DNA of 64,000 bases from Pseudothauera nasutitermitis. Lineage in GTDB: Bacteria; Pseudomonadota; Gammaproteobacteria; Burkholderiales; Rhodocyclaceae. Positions 45,420 to 54,691 of the stretch are shown here, in pieces (the first letter of the stretch is position 1; each line of letters opens with the position of its first letter). The DNA lies in assembly GCF_004801295.1 (NCBI RefSeq), contig NZ_SSOC01000001.1:1-64000 (forward strand). The letters are read 5' to 3'. Under the pieces are notes generated by a model that searched no databases, was not told where the DNA came from, and saw nothing but the letters and a program-made list of their open reading frames with translations. The translations under genes were made by a program, and so were the position numbers.

Positions 45420-46288
45420 GCTGGCTGCAGAAACTGCTTCCCCCGAAGATCAAGCGCGCCGAGGTCAGCGCGCGCAACAAGTCCATTCCGGAAGGCCTGT
45501 GGAGCAAGTGCACGGCCTGCGAGGCGGTGCTCTACCGCTCGGATCTGGAAAGCAACCTCAATGTGTGCCCCAAGTGCGGCCATCATCAGCGCGTCCGCGC
45601 GCGCGCGCGGTTGGACATGCTGCTCGACGCCGAGGGGCGCTTCGAGATCGGCGCCGAGGTGGTGCCGGTCGATCCGCTCAAGTTCAAGGACTCGCGCCGC
45701 TATACCGAGCGCCTGTCGGCGGCCAACAAGGACACCGACGAGGCCGACGCCATGGTGGTCATGCAGGGCGCCATCCAGACCGTGCCGGTGGTGGTGGCCT
45801 GCTTCGAATTCGAATTCCTCGGCGGTTCGATGGGTTCGGTGGTCGGCGAACGCTTCGTGCGCGGCGCCAGGGCCGCGCTGGAGCAGCGCCTGCCCTTCAT
45901 CTGCATCACCGCCACCGGCGGCGCGCGCATGCAGGAAGGGCTGTTCTCGCTGATGCAGATGTCCAAGACCACTGCGGCCATCACCCAGCTTGCCCAGCGC
46001 AAGCTGCCCTTCATCACCATTCTCACCGATCCGACCATGGGCGGGGTATCCGCCAGCTTCGCCTTCATGGGTGACGTGGTGATCGCCGAGCCGGGCGCGC
46101 TGATCGGCTTCGCCGGCCCGCGCGTGATCGAGCAGACCGTGCGCGAGAAGCTGCCGGAAGGCTTCCAGCGTTCCGAGTTCCTGCTGGAGAAGGGCGCCAT
46201 CGACCTGATCGTCGACCGCCGCCAGATGCGCGCCAAGCTGGCCGAACTGCTCACCCTGCTGACCCGCCAGCCGGCGGTCGGCGCCTGA
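45416..46288 (+). CDS. accD: acetyl-CoA carboxylase carboxyltransferase subunit beta
   Basis: Zn-ribbon subunit of the carboxyltransferase forming malonyl-CoA. 290 residues. N-terminal zinc ribbon [20 protein letters not shown]-x2-C, then the crotonase-type core with [22 protein letters not shown] and [11 protein letters not shown]. It overlaps trpA by four bases. Confidence 0.97.
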   Translation: MSWLQKLLPPKIKRAEVSARNKSIPEGLWSKCTACEAVLYRSDLESNLNVCPKCGHHQRVRARARLDMLLDAEGRFEIGAEVVPVDPLKFKDSRRYTERLSAANKDTDEADAMVVMQGAIQTVPVVVACFEFEFLGGSMGSVVGERFVRGARAALEQRLPFICITATGGARMQEGLFSLMQMSKTTAAITQLAQRKLPFITILTDPTMGGVSASFAFMGDVVIAEPGALIGFAGPRVIEQTVREKLPEGFQRSEFLLEKGAIDLIVDRRQMRAKLAELLTLLTRQPAVGA

Positions 46289-46301
46289 GCGGCGCCCGTC
46301 C

Positions 46302-47609
46302 ATGCCGGCAGCGAAAACGCCGGCCAGTACCGCAGACTGGCTGGCGCTGATCGAACAACGCCATGGGCAGGCCATCGAACTGGGCCTGGAGCGGGTATGC
46401 CGCGTGCGCGATGCGCTGGACGCGCGCAGCGCTGCGTTGATCCTCACGGTCGGCGGCACCAACGGCAAGGGTTCCACCTGTGCGATGCTGGAGACCATTC
46501 TGGTGGCCGCCGGCTATCGCGTCGGCTGCTACACCTCGCCGCACCTGCTGCGCTACCACGAGCGCGTGCGCATCGACGGGCGCGAGATCGACGATGCCGC
46601 GCTGGCGGCTGCCTTCGCGGCGGTGGAGGCCGCGCGCGGCGACACGCCGCTGACCTACTTCGAGCACGGCACGCTGGCCGCCTGGTGGGCGTTCTGCCGC
46701 GAGCCGCTGGATGCCATCATCCTCGAAGTGGGCCTGGGCGGGCGGCTGGACGCGGTGAACGTGTTCGATGCCGATTGCGCCATCGTCTCCAGCGTGGCCA
46801 TGGATCACATGGATTTCCTCGGCGGCACGCGCGAACGGATCGGTTTCGAGAAAGCTGGCATTTTCCGTGCCGGCCGCCCGGCGGTGTGCGGCGATCCGCA
46901 GCCACCCGCCAGCCTGATCGCCCATGCCGAGGCCATCGGTGCGCCGCTGTGGATCAGCGGGCGCGATTTCGGCTTTGGCGGCGACCGTCAGCAGTGGGGC
47001 TACTGGCGCTATGCCGCGCCGCCCGCGCAGGGGGTGCTGACGCGCCGGGGTGGGCTGGCCTATCCGGCGCTGCGCGGCGTCAACCAACTGCTTAACGCCT
47101 CGGCGGTGCTGACCGCCCTGGACCTGGTGCGCACGCGCCTGCCGGTGCCGATGCAGGCGGTGCGCGAGGGCCTGATGCTGGTCGAGGTGCCCGGCCGCTT
47201 CCAGGTACTGCCCGGGCGCCCGGCGGTGGTGCTCGACGTGGCGCACAATCCCCAGGCCGCCGGCGTGCTGGCCGAGAACCTGGGCAGCATGGGGTTCTAT
47301 CCGGGGACCTGGGCGGTGCTCGGCATGCTGGGCGACAAGGACGTCGAAGGCGTGGCGGCGCTGCTGCGCGAGCGCGTCGACCACTGGCTGCTCGCCAGCC
47401 TGCCCGGACCGCGCGGCCTGTCGTCCGAAGAGCTCGCCGTGCGTCTGCGCGCCGCCGGCATCGACGCGGATGCAAGCTGTTTCGATTCGCCGCGCGAGGC
47501 GTATGCGGCAGCGCGGAAAAGCGCCGCCGAGGGTGATAGAATCGTCGCCCTTGGTTCCTTTCTGACCGTGGCCGATGTGCTGGCCGCGATCCGTGCCGAA
47601 CGCCACTGA
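46302..47609 (+). CDS. folC: bifunctional folylpolyglutamate / dihydrofolate synthase
   Basis: ATP-dependent addition of glutamate to dihydropteroate and folates. 435 residues. P-loop VGGTNGKGSTCAMLE, the Mg-binding EVGLGGRLDAVNVFD and SVAMDHMDFLG, and the C-terminal ligase domain with VLDVAHNPQAA. ATG 46302 lies 14 bases after accD. Confidence 0.96.
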   Translation: MPAAKTPASTADWLALIEQRHGQAIELGLERVCRVRDALDARSAALILTVGGTNGKGSTCAMLETILVAAGYRVGCYTSPHLLRYHERVRIDGREIDDAALAAAFAAVEAARGDTPLTYFEHGTLAAWWAFCREPLDAIILEVGLGGRLDAVNVFDADCAIVSSVAMDHMDFLGGTRERIGFEKAGIFRAGRPAVCGDPQPPASLIAHAEAIGAPLWISGRDFGFGGDRQQWGYWRYAAPPAQGVLTRRGGLAYPALRGVNQLLNASAVLTALDLVRTRLPVPMQAVREGLMLVEVPGRFQVLPGRPAVVLDVAHNPQAAGVLAENLGSMGFYPGTWAVLGMLGDKDVEGVAALLRERVDHWLLASLPGPRGLSSEELAVRLRAAGIDADASCFDSPREAYAAARKSAAEGDRIVALGSFLTVADVLAAIRAERH

Positions 47610-47618
47610 GGTGAGCGC

Positions 47619-48338
47619 GTGACCGACACAGACAACGTCGAGCTGAAAAAGCGCTCGCGGCGTCGCCTGGTGGGCGCAGCCGCGCTCGCGCTGCTGGCCG
47701 CCATCATCCTGCCGATGGTGATGGACCAGGAGCCTGGCCCTTCCGGCCAGGATATCCAGATCACCATTCCCGACCGCGATGCCGAGTTGTCGCGCCCCAT
47801 CGCCGGGCGCGCGCCGCTGAACGTCGAACCCGACGTAGCGCCACCGCCGCAGGAGCAGCCGCCCGCACCGCCGGCGGCCCCGGCGCCGCAAACAGCGCCG
47901 CCGGAAAGCCGTCCCCCCGCCACGCCAGCGGCACCGCCCGCCGCGCAGCCGCAGCAGCCGGCACCCCCCGCACAGACGAAACCGCCCTCCCAGCCTGCCG
48001 CCGCACCGCAGCAGCCCGCGCCCGCCACCCGGCCGCCGGCACAGCCGCCGCAGGACGAGGCCGCGCGCGTGCGCGCCATCCTGGAAGGGCAGACGCCGCC
48101 TCCGGCCGCGCCGGCAGCGGCCAACGGATTCGTGGTGCAGATTGCCGCGTTCGGCGAATCCGCCCGTGCCGAGGCGCTGGCCGCCGAATTGAAGGGCAAG
48201 GGCTTCGCCGCCTATACCGAGCGGGCCGGCACGGTCACCCGGGTGCGTGTCGGGCCGTTCGGCAACCGCGCCGAGGCCGACCGGGCCGCCGAGCGGCTGA
48301 AGACGCTGGGGCAGAATCCAGTGGTGACCGCGCGGTAG
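47619..48338 (+). CDS. dedD: SPOR-domain protein, DedD-like
   Basis: 239-residue inner-membrane division-associated protein: a short cytoplasmic head, one TM (VGAAALALLAAIILPMVM), a long Pro/Ala/Gln-rich periplasmic linker (about 70-165) and a C-terminal SPOR domain binding denuded peptidoglycan (GFVVQIAAFGESARAEALAA, VRVGPFGNRAEADRAAERL). Position between folC and cvpA is that of dedD. GTG start at 47619. Confidence 0.9.
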   Translation: MTDTDNVELKKRSRRRLVGAAALALLAAIILPMVMDQEPGPSGQDIQITIPDRDAELSRPIAGRAPLNVEPDVAPPPQEQPPAPPAAPAPQTAPPESRPPATPAAPPAAQPQQPAPPAQTKPPSQPAAAPQQPAPATRPPAQPPQDEAARVRAILEGQTPPPAAPAAANGFVVQIAAFGESARAEALAAELKGKGFAAYTERAGTVTRVRVGPFGNRAEADRAAERLKTLGQNPVVTAR

Positions 48339-48348
48339 ACGGCTGCGG

Positions 48349-48840
48349 ATGACGGTTTTCGATTACGTGTTTCTCGGCGTGCTGGCGCTGTCGGCCGCCA
48401 TCGGCATGTGGCGCGGGCTGGTCAGCGAGGTGATGGCGCTGGTGGCCTGGATCCTCGCCTTGTTTCTGGCCTGGCGTTATGCCAACGAGGGCGCGGCGTT
48501 GTTCTCCGGGATGATCGCGGAGCCGGCATGGCGGCATGTGGCCGGGTTCGCGCTGATCTTCGTGGTGGTCCTGCTGCTCGCCGCGCTGGTGCGTTTTCTG
48601 CTGCGCGAATTGCTGCGCGCGATCGGGCTGGGCACCGTCGACCGCTTCTTCGGTGCCGTGTTCGGTCTGGCGCGCGGCTTGGCGATTGCGTTTGTTGTGG
48701 TGTTGCTGGGTGGCATGGTGGGGATTTCGCGTGAGCCCTGGTGGTCCAACGCGTTGTTCGCGCCGCCGCTCGAAACGGCGGTAATTGCCGCCAAACCGTG
48801 GCTGCCCGATGCGGTGGCCGATCGAGTCCGTTTCAGATAG
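48349..48840 (+). CDS. cvpA: CvpA family membrane protein
   Basis: 163 residues, four hydrophobic helices, with the CvpA pattern FDYVFLGVLALSAAIGMWRGLVSEV and a GTVDRFFGAVFGLARG motif. In E. coli it is needed for colicin V production and affects envelope stress tolerance; the mechanism is unknown. ATG 48349. It lies just upstream of purF as in E. coli. Confidence 0.9.
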   Translation: MTVFDYVFLGVLALSAAIGMWRGLVSEVMALVAWILALFLAWRYANEGAALFSGMIAEPAWRHVAGFALIFVVVLLLAALVRFLLRELLRAIGLGTVDRFFGAVFGLARGLAIAFVVVLLGGMVGISREPWWSNALFAPPLETAVIAAKPWLPDAVADRVRFR

Positions 48841-48851
48841 GCAGGTCTTCC

Positions 48852-50381
48852 ATGTGCGGAATCCTTGGGGTGGTCGCCACCTCTCCGGTGAATCAGTTGC
48901 TCTACGACGGGCTGCAGGTGCTCCAGCACCGGGGGCAGGACGCGGCGGGCATCGCCACCTCGGAAGAGGGGCGCTTCCACATGCACAAGGGGCCCGGCCT
49001 GGTGCGCGACGTGTTCCGCACGCGCAACATGCGCAACCTGACCGGCAACTGGGGCATCGGCCACGTGCGCTACCCCACCGCCGGTTCGGCCTACAACCCG
49101 GCCGAGGCACAACCCTTCTACGTCAATTCGCCGTTCGGCCTGCTGCTGGCGCACAACGGCAATCTGACCAATTCCGAAGAGCTCAAGCGCGAGATGTTCC
49201 TCGCCGATCTGCGCCACATCAACACCAATTCCGATTCGGAAGTGCTGCTCAACGTGCTCGCGCACGAGCTGCAGCATGCCGCCAACGGGCTGAAGCTCGA
49301 TGAAGAGGCGGTGTTCCGCGCGGTGGCCGGCGTGCACCGGCGCTGTCGGGGCGCCTACGCGGCGGTGGTGATGATCGCCGGCTACGGCCTGCTCGCCTTC
49401 CGCGACCCCTACGGCATCCGCCCGCTGGTGGTGGGGCGCAACGATACCGCCGAAGGCACCGAATGGATGGTGGCCTCGGAATCCGTGGCACTGGACGTGC
49501 TGGGCTACAAGCTGCTGCGCGACGTGGCGCCGGGCGAGGCGATCCTGGTGGATACCGCCGGCAACTTCAAGAGTCGCCAGTGTGCCGAGCGCACGGTGGA
49601 AGCGCCGTGCATGTTCGAGTTCGTCTATCTGGCGCGCCCGGATTCGATCATCGACGGGGTGTCGGTGTACGAATCGCGCGTGAAGATGGGCGAATTCCTC
49701 GCCGACAAGCTCAAGCGCACGCTGCCGCACGTGAACATCGACGTGGTCATCCCGATTCCCGACTCCAGCCGGCCGGCGGCCATGGAAATGGCCCACAGGC
49801 TGAACCTGCCGTACCGCGAAGGCTTCGTGAAGAACCGCTACATCGGCCGCACCTTCATCATGCCGGGGCAGGCCACGCGCAAGAAATCGGTGCGCCAGAA
49901 GCTCAACACCATTCCGCAGGAATTCCGCGGCAAGTCGGTGCTGCTGGTCGATGATTCCATCGTGCGCGGCACCACCAGCAAGGAAATCGTCAGCATGGCG
50001 CGCGAGGCCGGCGCGGCCAAGGTCTATCTGGCCTCGGCGGCGCCGCCGGTGCGTTACGCCAACGTGTACGGCATCGACATGCCGACGCGTACCGAACTGA
50101 TCGCCTCCGACCGCGACGAAGCACAGATCTGTGCGGAAATCGGTGCCGACGGACTGATCTACCAGGATCTGTCCGATCTGAAGGCGGCTGTGCGCGCGGT
50201 CAATCCGGGCATCAGCTTCTTCGAGACTTCCTGCTTCGACGGCTGCTACGTCACCGGCGACATCACCGCCGAGTACCTCGACGGCGTGGAGAATCTGCGC
50301 GCCGAGAGCAAGCCGGCCCGCCCGGAGGATGGCGAGGACGGTCAGCTGGATCTGAACCTGGTAGCCGCCAACGACCAATAA
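48852..50381 (+). CDS. purF: amidophosphoribosyltransferase
   Basis: First step of purine synthesis: PRPP plus glutamine to phosphoribosylamine. 509 residues. Cys2 is the Ntn glutaminase nucleophile (MCGILGVV), RGQDAAGI and the HNGNLTN loop follow, and the PRTase motif is VLLVDDSIVRGTTS. ATG 48852, 11 bases after cvpA. Confidence 0.97.
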   Translation: MCGILGVVATSPVNQLLYDGLQVLQHRGQDAAGIATSEEGRFHMHKGPGLVRDVFRTRNMRNLTGNWGIGHVRYPTAGSAYNPAEAQPFYVNSPFGLLLAHNGNLTNSEELKREMFLADLRHINTNSDSEVLLNVLAHELQHAANGLKLDEEAVFRAVAGVHRRCRGAYAAVVMIAGYGLLAFRDPYGIRPLVVGRNDTAEGTEWMVASESVALDVLGYKLLRDVAPGEAILVDTAGNFKSRQCAERTVEAPCMFEFVYLARPDSIIDGVSVYESRVKMGEFLADKLKRTLPHVNIDVVIPIPDSSRPAAMEMAHRLNLPYREGFVKNRYIGRTFIMPGQATRKKSVRQKLNTIPQEFRGKSVLLVDDSIVRGTTSKEIVSMAREAGAAKVYLASAAPPVRYANVYGIDMPTRTELIASDRDEAQICAEIGADGLIYQDLSDLKAAVRAVNPGISFFETSCFDGCYVTGDITAEYLDGVENLRAESKPARPEDGEDGQLDLNLVAANDQ

Positions 50382-50395
50382 AACAAGGCAACGCG

Positions 50396-51565
50396 ATGGA
50401 TTCCCTGGATTTCGACACCCTGGCGGTACGCGCCGGCATCGAGCGCAGCCAGTTCAACGAACACAGCGAGGCCCTGTATCTGACCTCCAGCTTCGTGTTC
50501 CAGAACGCGGCGCAGGCGGCTGCGCGTTTTTCCGGCGAGGAGGCGGGCAACGTCTATGCGCGCTTCTCCAACCCGACGGTCACCGCCATGCAGCAGCGCC
50601 TGGCCGCGCTGGAAGGCGCACAGGCCTGCGTGGCGACCGCCTCGGGGATGTCGGCGATCCTTGCGCTGGTCATGGCCACCCTGCAGGCCGGTGACCATAT
50701 CATCGCCTCGCGCGGGCTGTTCGGCGCCACGCAGCAGTTGTTCGGCAACATCCTGAACAAGTTCGACATCGAAACCAGCTTCGTGCCGGCCACCGACCTG
50801 GCCGCCTATCGCGCCGCCCTGCGGCCGCGTACCCGGCTGGTGTTCGTCGAAACCCCGTCGAATCCGCTCACCGAGGTCGTCGATATCGCCGCCGTGGCGC
50901 GCATCGCCCACGAGGCGGGCGCCCTGCTGGCGGTGGACAACTGCTTCTGCACGCCGGCCCTGCAGCGCCCGCTGGAATTCGGCGCCGACGTGGTGGTGCA
51001 TTCGGCCACCAAGTATCTGGACGGCCAGGGGCGCGTGCTGGGCGGCGCGGTGGCCGGGCGTGCCGAGGTGGTCGAGGAGGTGTTCAAGTTCCTGCGCACC
51101 GCCGGGCCGTGCATCTCGCCGTTCAACGCCTGGATCATCCTGAAGGGCCTGGAAACCCTGCGCATCCGCATGGAAGCGCAATCCGCCGCCGCGCTCGAAC
51201 TGGCACGCTGGCTGGAAACCCGGCCCGGCGTGCGCCGCGTGCATTACCCTGGCCTGTCTTCGCACCCGCAGCACGAACTGGCGATGCGCCAGCAGCGCAC
51301 CGGCGGGGCGATCGTCAGCTTCGAGGTCGAGGGCGGCCGCGAGCACGCCTGGCGCGTGGTCGATTCCACCCGGGTGATCTCGATCACCGCCAACCTGGGC
51401 GATACCAAGACCACCATCACCCACCCGGCGTCCACCACCCATGGCCGGATCAGCGCCGAAGCGCGCGAGGCGGCGGGGGTTTCCGAGGGCTTGCTGCGCA
51501 TCGCGGTCGGCCTGGAGTCGGTCGAGGACCTGAAGGCCGATCTGCTGCGCGGGTTGTCCGGCTGA
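50396..51565 (+). CDS. metZ: O-succinylhomoserine sulfhydrylase
   Basis: PLP enzyme of the Cys/Met-metabolism family making homocysteine directly from O-succinylhomoserine and sulfide. 389 residues. SGMSAIL, VFVETPSNPLTE, the PLP Lys in HSATKYLDGQGR, and STTHGRIS near the C-terminus. purF-metZ order is typical of beta/gammaproteobacteria. It lies 14 bases after purF; convergent with lpxH. Confidence 0.93.
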   Translation: MDSLDFDTLAVRAGIERSQFNEHSEALYLTSSFVFQNAAQAAARFSGEEAGNVYARFSNPTVTAMQQRLAALEGAQACVATASGMSAILALVMATLQAGDHIIASRGLFGATQQLFGNILNKFDIETSFVPATDLAAYRAALRPRTRLVFVETPSNPLTEVVDIAAVARIAHEAGALLAVDNCFCTPALQRPLEFGADVVVHSATKYLDGQGRVLGGAVAGRAEVVEEVFKFLRTAGPCISPFNAWIILKGLETLRIRMEAQSAAALELARWLETRPGVRRVHYPGLSSHPQHELAMRQQRTGGAIVSFEVEGGREHAWRVVDSTRVISITANLGDTKTTITHPASTTHGRISAEAREAAGVSEGLLRIAVGLESVEDLKADLLRGLSG

Positions 51566-51601
51566 GTCGCTGCGGGCGCCGCATCGCGGCCGGGGCTGTT
51601 C

Positions 51602-52327
51602 CTACGGAGTCGTCGGCTCGTTGCTGTGGAGGCGCCCGCCCTCCAGGGCGAGATAACGTGCCTCGCTGTGCCAGTCCGCCAGCACCCAGCGCTGGCAGGG
51701 GCGGCCGTCGATCAGCAGGTCGTGGCGCGCCGGGCGGTGAGTGTGGCCGTGCACCAGGATCGGATAGCCGTGTTCGCGCAGCAGGGTTTCCACGGCGGCG
51801 CGATTGACGTCCATGATCGCCATCGGTTTCTCCCGCTTTCCCGCTTCGCTGCGCTGGCGCAGGCTTTCGATGAAGGCCTTGCGTTCGGCCAGCGGACGGG
51901 CGAGGAAGGCGGCCTGCCAGGCCGGGTCGCGCACCTGGCGGCGATAGGCCTGGTAGGCGTCGTCGTCGGTGCACAGCAGGTCGCCGTGGCTGAGCAGCAG
52001 GCGCTGACCGTCGAGTTCGAGGACGAAGGGGTCGGGCAGCAGGATCAGCCCGGCGCGTTCGGCATAGGCCGGGCCGAGCAGGAAATCCCGGTTGCCGGCC
52101 ATGAAATGCACGCGTGTGCCGGTCTCGGCCAGGGCGCGCAGGGCATCGGCGATGCGCAGGTTGAGCGGGGCGTCGTCATCGTCGCCGGCCCAGTACTCGA
52201 ACAGGTCGCCCAGAATGTACAACGCCGGGGCGGTTCGGGCCGGCCCGGCGAGGAAGGCGAGGAAGGCCTCGACGGTTTCGGGGCGTTCCTCGGCCAGATG
52301 GAGATCGGCGATGAACAGTGCCTGCAC
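51602..52327 (-). CDS. lpxH: UDP-2,3-diacylglucosamine diphosphatase LpxH
   Basis: Metallophosphoesterase hydrolysing UDP-2,3-diacylglucosamine to lipid X in lipid A synthesis, at the inner face of the inner membrane. 241 residues. Calcineurin-type motifs FIADLHL, ILGDLFEYWAGDD, GNRDFL, LSHGD and VHGHTHRP in order. It is downstream of ppiB on the minus strand. Confidence 0.95.
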   Translation of the reverse strand: MQALFIADLHLAEERPETVEAFLAFLAGPARTAPALYILGDLFEYWAGDDDDAPLNLRIADALRALAETGTRVHFMAGNRDFLLGPAYAERAGLILLPDPFVLELDGQRLLLSHGDLLCTDDDAYQAYRRQVRDPAWQAAFLARPLAERKAFIESLRQRSEAGKREKPMAIMDVNRAAVETLLREHGYPILVHGHTHRPARHDLLIDGRPCQRWVLADWHSEARYLALEGGRLHSNEPTTP

Positions 52328-52350
52328 CGCCGTCTTCCGTGCCTGCGTGT

Positions 52351-52845
52351 TCAGACGATTTCCGCGCGCTCGATCAGCACGTCTTCCACCGGCACGTCCT
52401 GGTGGAAGCCCTTGGAGCCGGTCTTCACCGCGCGGATCTTGTCGAGCACGTCCAGGCCTTCGCTGACCTGGCCGAACACGCAGTAGCCCCAGCCTTGCGT
52501 GTCGGGCGAGCGGAAGTTGAGGAAGTCGTTGTCGGCGACGTTGATGAAGAACTGCGCGGTGGCCGAATGCGGCGCCTGGGTGCGCGCCATGGCGATGGTG
52601 CCGCGGTTGTTCTTCAGGCCGTTGTCGGCTTCGTTCTTGATCGCCTCGCGGGTCGGCTTCTGGTTCATGCCGGGTTCGAAGCCGCCGCCCTGGATCATGA
52701 AGCCGTCGATGACGCGGTGGAACACCGTGTTGTCGTAGTGGCCGGATTCGACGTAGGCGAGGAAGTTCTCGACGGTTACCGGGGCCTTCTCGGCGTCCAG
52801 TTCCAGGGTGATGGTGCCGAGGCTGGTGTGCAGCTTGACGGCCAT
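52351..52845 (-). CDS. ppiB: cytoplasmic peptidyl-prolyl cis-trans isomerase B
   Basis: Cyclophilin-type isomerase, 164 residues, no signal peptide. [38 protein letters not shown] and [14 protein letters not shown] form the cyclophilin core. It is very similar to the adjacent secreted paralogue ppiA; the pair is a local duplication with different localisation. Confidence 0.96.
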   Translation of the reverse strand: MAVKLHTSLGTITLELDAEKAPVTVENFLAYVESGHYDNTVFHRVIDGFMIQGGGFEPGMNQKPTREAIKNEADNGLKNNRGTIAMARTQAPHSATAQFFINVADNDFLNFRSPDTQGWGYCVFGQVSEGLDVLDKIRAVKTGSKGFHQDVPVEDVLIERAEIV

Positions 52846-52879
52846 GTGTGTTCTCCTTGTGGTGTTGGGGGTGTGGCGC

Positions 52880-53443
52880 TCAGCGCGCCTCGTTGAGCAC
52901 GCGGGCGCTGTTGACCACGATGTGTTCGGCCGGCACGTTCTGGTGGAAGCCGATGTTGCGCACCGGCAGTTTGGCGATCTTGCGCACCACGTCCATGCCC
53001 TCGGTGACCTTGCCGAACACAGCGTAGCCCCAATCGTCCGGCGAGGGGAAGTCGAGCGAGGCGTTATCCACCAGGTTGATGAAGAACTGCGCCGAGGCCG
53101 AATGCGGGGCCTGCATGCGGGCCATGGCCAGCGTGCCGGCCTGGTTCTTCAGGCCGTTGCGGGCCTCGTTCTCGATGGGCGCGCGGGTGGGCTTCTGGGT
53201 CATGCTGGCGTCGAAACCGCCGCCCTGGATCATGAAGCCGTCGATGACACGGTGGAACACCGTGCCATTGTAGAAGCCGCTGTTCACGTACTCCAGGAAG
53301 TTGGCGACGGTCTTGGGCGCCTTTTCCGGGTACAGCTCCACGGTGATCTTGCCCTGGGTGGTATCGAACTCCACCAGCGGGTTGGCGGCATTGGCCAGCG
53401 GCATACAGGCGAGCAGGGCGAGCAGGGCGAAAAAGCGTTTCAT
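52880..53443 (-). CDS. ppiA: periplasmic peptidyl-prolyl cis-trans isomerase A
   Basis: 187-residue cyclophilin with a Sec signal ([19 protein letters not shown]) exporting it to the periplasm, where it assists folding. [34 protein letters not shown] and [14 protein letters not shown]. Upstream of ppiB on the minus strand. Confidence 0.95.
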   Translation of the reverse strand: MKRFFALLALLACMPLANAANPLVEFDTTQGKITVELYPEKAPKTVANFLEYVNSGFYNGTVFHRVIDGFMIQGGGFDASMTQKPTRAPIENEARNGLKNQAGTLAMARMQAPHSASAQFFINLVDNASLDFPSPDDWGYAVFGKVTEGMDVVRKIAKLPVRNIGFHQNVPAEHIVVNSARVLNEAR

Positions 53444-53476
53444 CGGCGGGTCTCCTTCGGTTTGCCGGGCGGGGGC

Positions 53477-54691
53477 TTACGCGCGCCCTTCGTAGATGAT
53501 CTTCCAGCGCCCGTCTTCCTTGATCCAGTACTGGCGCTTGCGCATGCGGTCGGAGTAGCCGTCGCTGCTGTATTCCTGGTCGAAGGTGATGTCGATCATC
53601 TCCTTCTCTCCGGGCATGCGGAACATGCTGATGTTCTGCATGCCGACCCGGATGCGGGCGTTGGCGCTGAGCACACGGCTTTTCTGTGCGGCCCAGGTTT
53701 CGTAGTCCTGCTGACGGTCGCTGCGGAAATCCCTGGAGTAATGGGCCAGGTAGCGCTGTGCGTCGGCGCTTTCCCAGTCGGTGCGCCAGGTCTCGATGGC
53801 TTCGTTGAGCGCGCTGCGCTCGGCCTGCCAGTCGTCCAGCGACAGCCACTCGATCTCGTTGGAGATGATCACCGGGGTCAGCCCGGGCTGTACATAGTTG
53901 GCCAGGGTGATGAGGTCCTGGTTGGAGAGCGCCACGCAGCCTTCGGTGGAACGCGGGGTGCGCGCGTAGTTGTCGCTGGGCGTGCCGTGCAGCCAGATGC
54001 CGTAGCCGGTGCGGCCCAGGCGGCGGTCCCAGGTGTTCGGGTAGTTGAGCGGAAAGGCACCGCTGCCGTACAGGTCGGGCAGCTTGGCGGCTTCGATGCG
54101 GGAGGTGACGTGGTAGACGCCCAGCGGCGTCTTGTTGTCGCCCTCGTACTGCTTGGCCGAGCCGGCCTTGCCGTGGGTGGAGTAGAAATCGGCCACGAAG
54201 CGCGGCTTGCCGTTTTCGTTGCGATAGACGTACAGCCGGGCGCGTTCAGTGTCGACCACCACCGCGTACTCCTGGTCGGCGCGCATCTGCAGCAGATAGC
54301 GCGGCACATAGTCGGCCATGCCCGGACGTTCGCGGTAGGCGCGCAGGCGGGCGACGGCTTCTTCGCGCAGGGCCTGCACGCGGTCGGCGTGTTCGCTGAC
54401 CTCGCCGAAGGTAGACAGCGGGCGGGTACGGGCAAGCAGCAGATCGCCGCGGATCAGATGCCCCAGGCGGAAGGTCGGATAGGCCTGCAGCAGAGCCTCG
54501 GTGCGGTCGAGCGCGGCGTCCAGGCGGTTGGCCTCGATCTCGGCGAACACCTGCCGCAGGGCGGCTTCCGGTCCGGCATCGGAGATGCGCCGGTCTTCCG
54601 GGGCGGCGGCCAGTTGTGCCGCAGCCAGGGCCAAGGTGCCCGCCAGCAGTGCCGCACGCGGGCGAATGCGCGAAAACAGGGAAGGCTTCAT
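53477..54691 (-). CDS. YkuD-family L,D-transpeptidase with C-terminal NTF2-like domain
   Basis: 404-residue exported protein (signal at about 1-30, ending QLAAA). The central YkuD domain has WLHGTPSDNY and STEGCVALSN, carrying the active-site Cys and His. About 110 C-terminal residues form an NTF2-like domain (AIETWRTDWESADAQRYLAHY ... YWIKEDGRWKIIYEG). Likely makes 3-3 peptidoglycan crosslinks or attaches proteins to peptidoglycan. ATG 54691 overlaps the stop of the upstream TPR gene (ATGA); the two share the C-terminal domain. Confidence 0.85.
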   Translation of the reverse strand: MKPSLFSRIRPRAALLAGTLALAAAQLAAAPEDRRISDAGPEAALRQVFAEIEANRLDAALDRTEALLQAYPTFRLGHLIRGDLLLARTRPLSTFGEVSEHADRVQALREEAVARLRAYRERPGMADYVPRYLLQMRADQEYAVVVDTERARLYVYRNENGKPRFVADFYSTHGKAGSAKQYEGDNKTPLGVYHVTSRIEAAKLPDLYGSGAFPLNYPNTWDRRLGRTGYGIWLHGTPSDNYARTPRSTEGCVALSNQDLITLANYVQPGLTPVIISNEIEWLSLDDWQAERSALNEAIETWRTDWESADAQRYLAHYSRDFRSDRQQDYETWAAQKSRVLSANARIRVGMQNISMFRMPGEKEMIDITFDQEYSSDGYSDRMRKRQYWIKEDGRWKIIYEGRA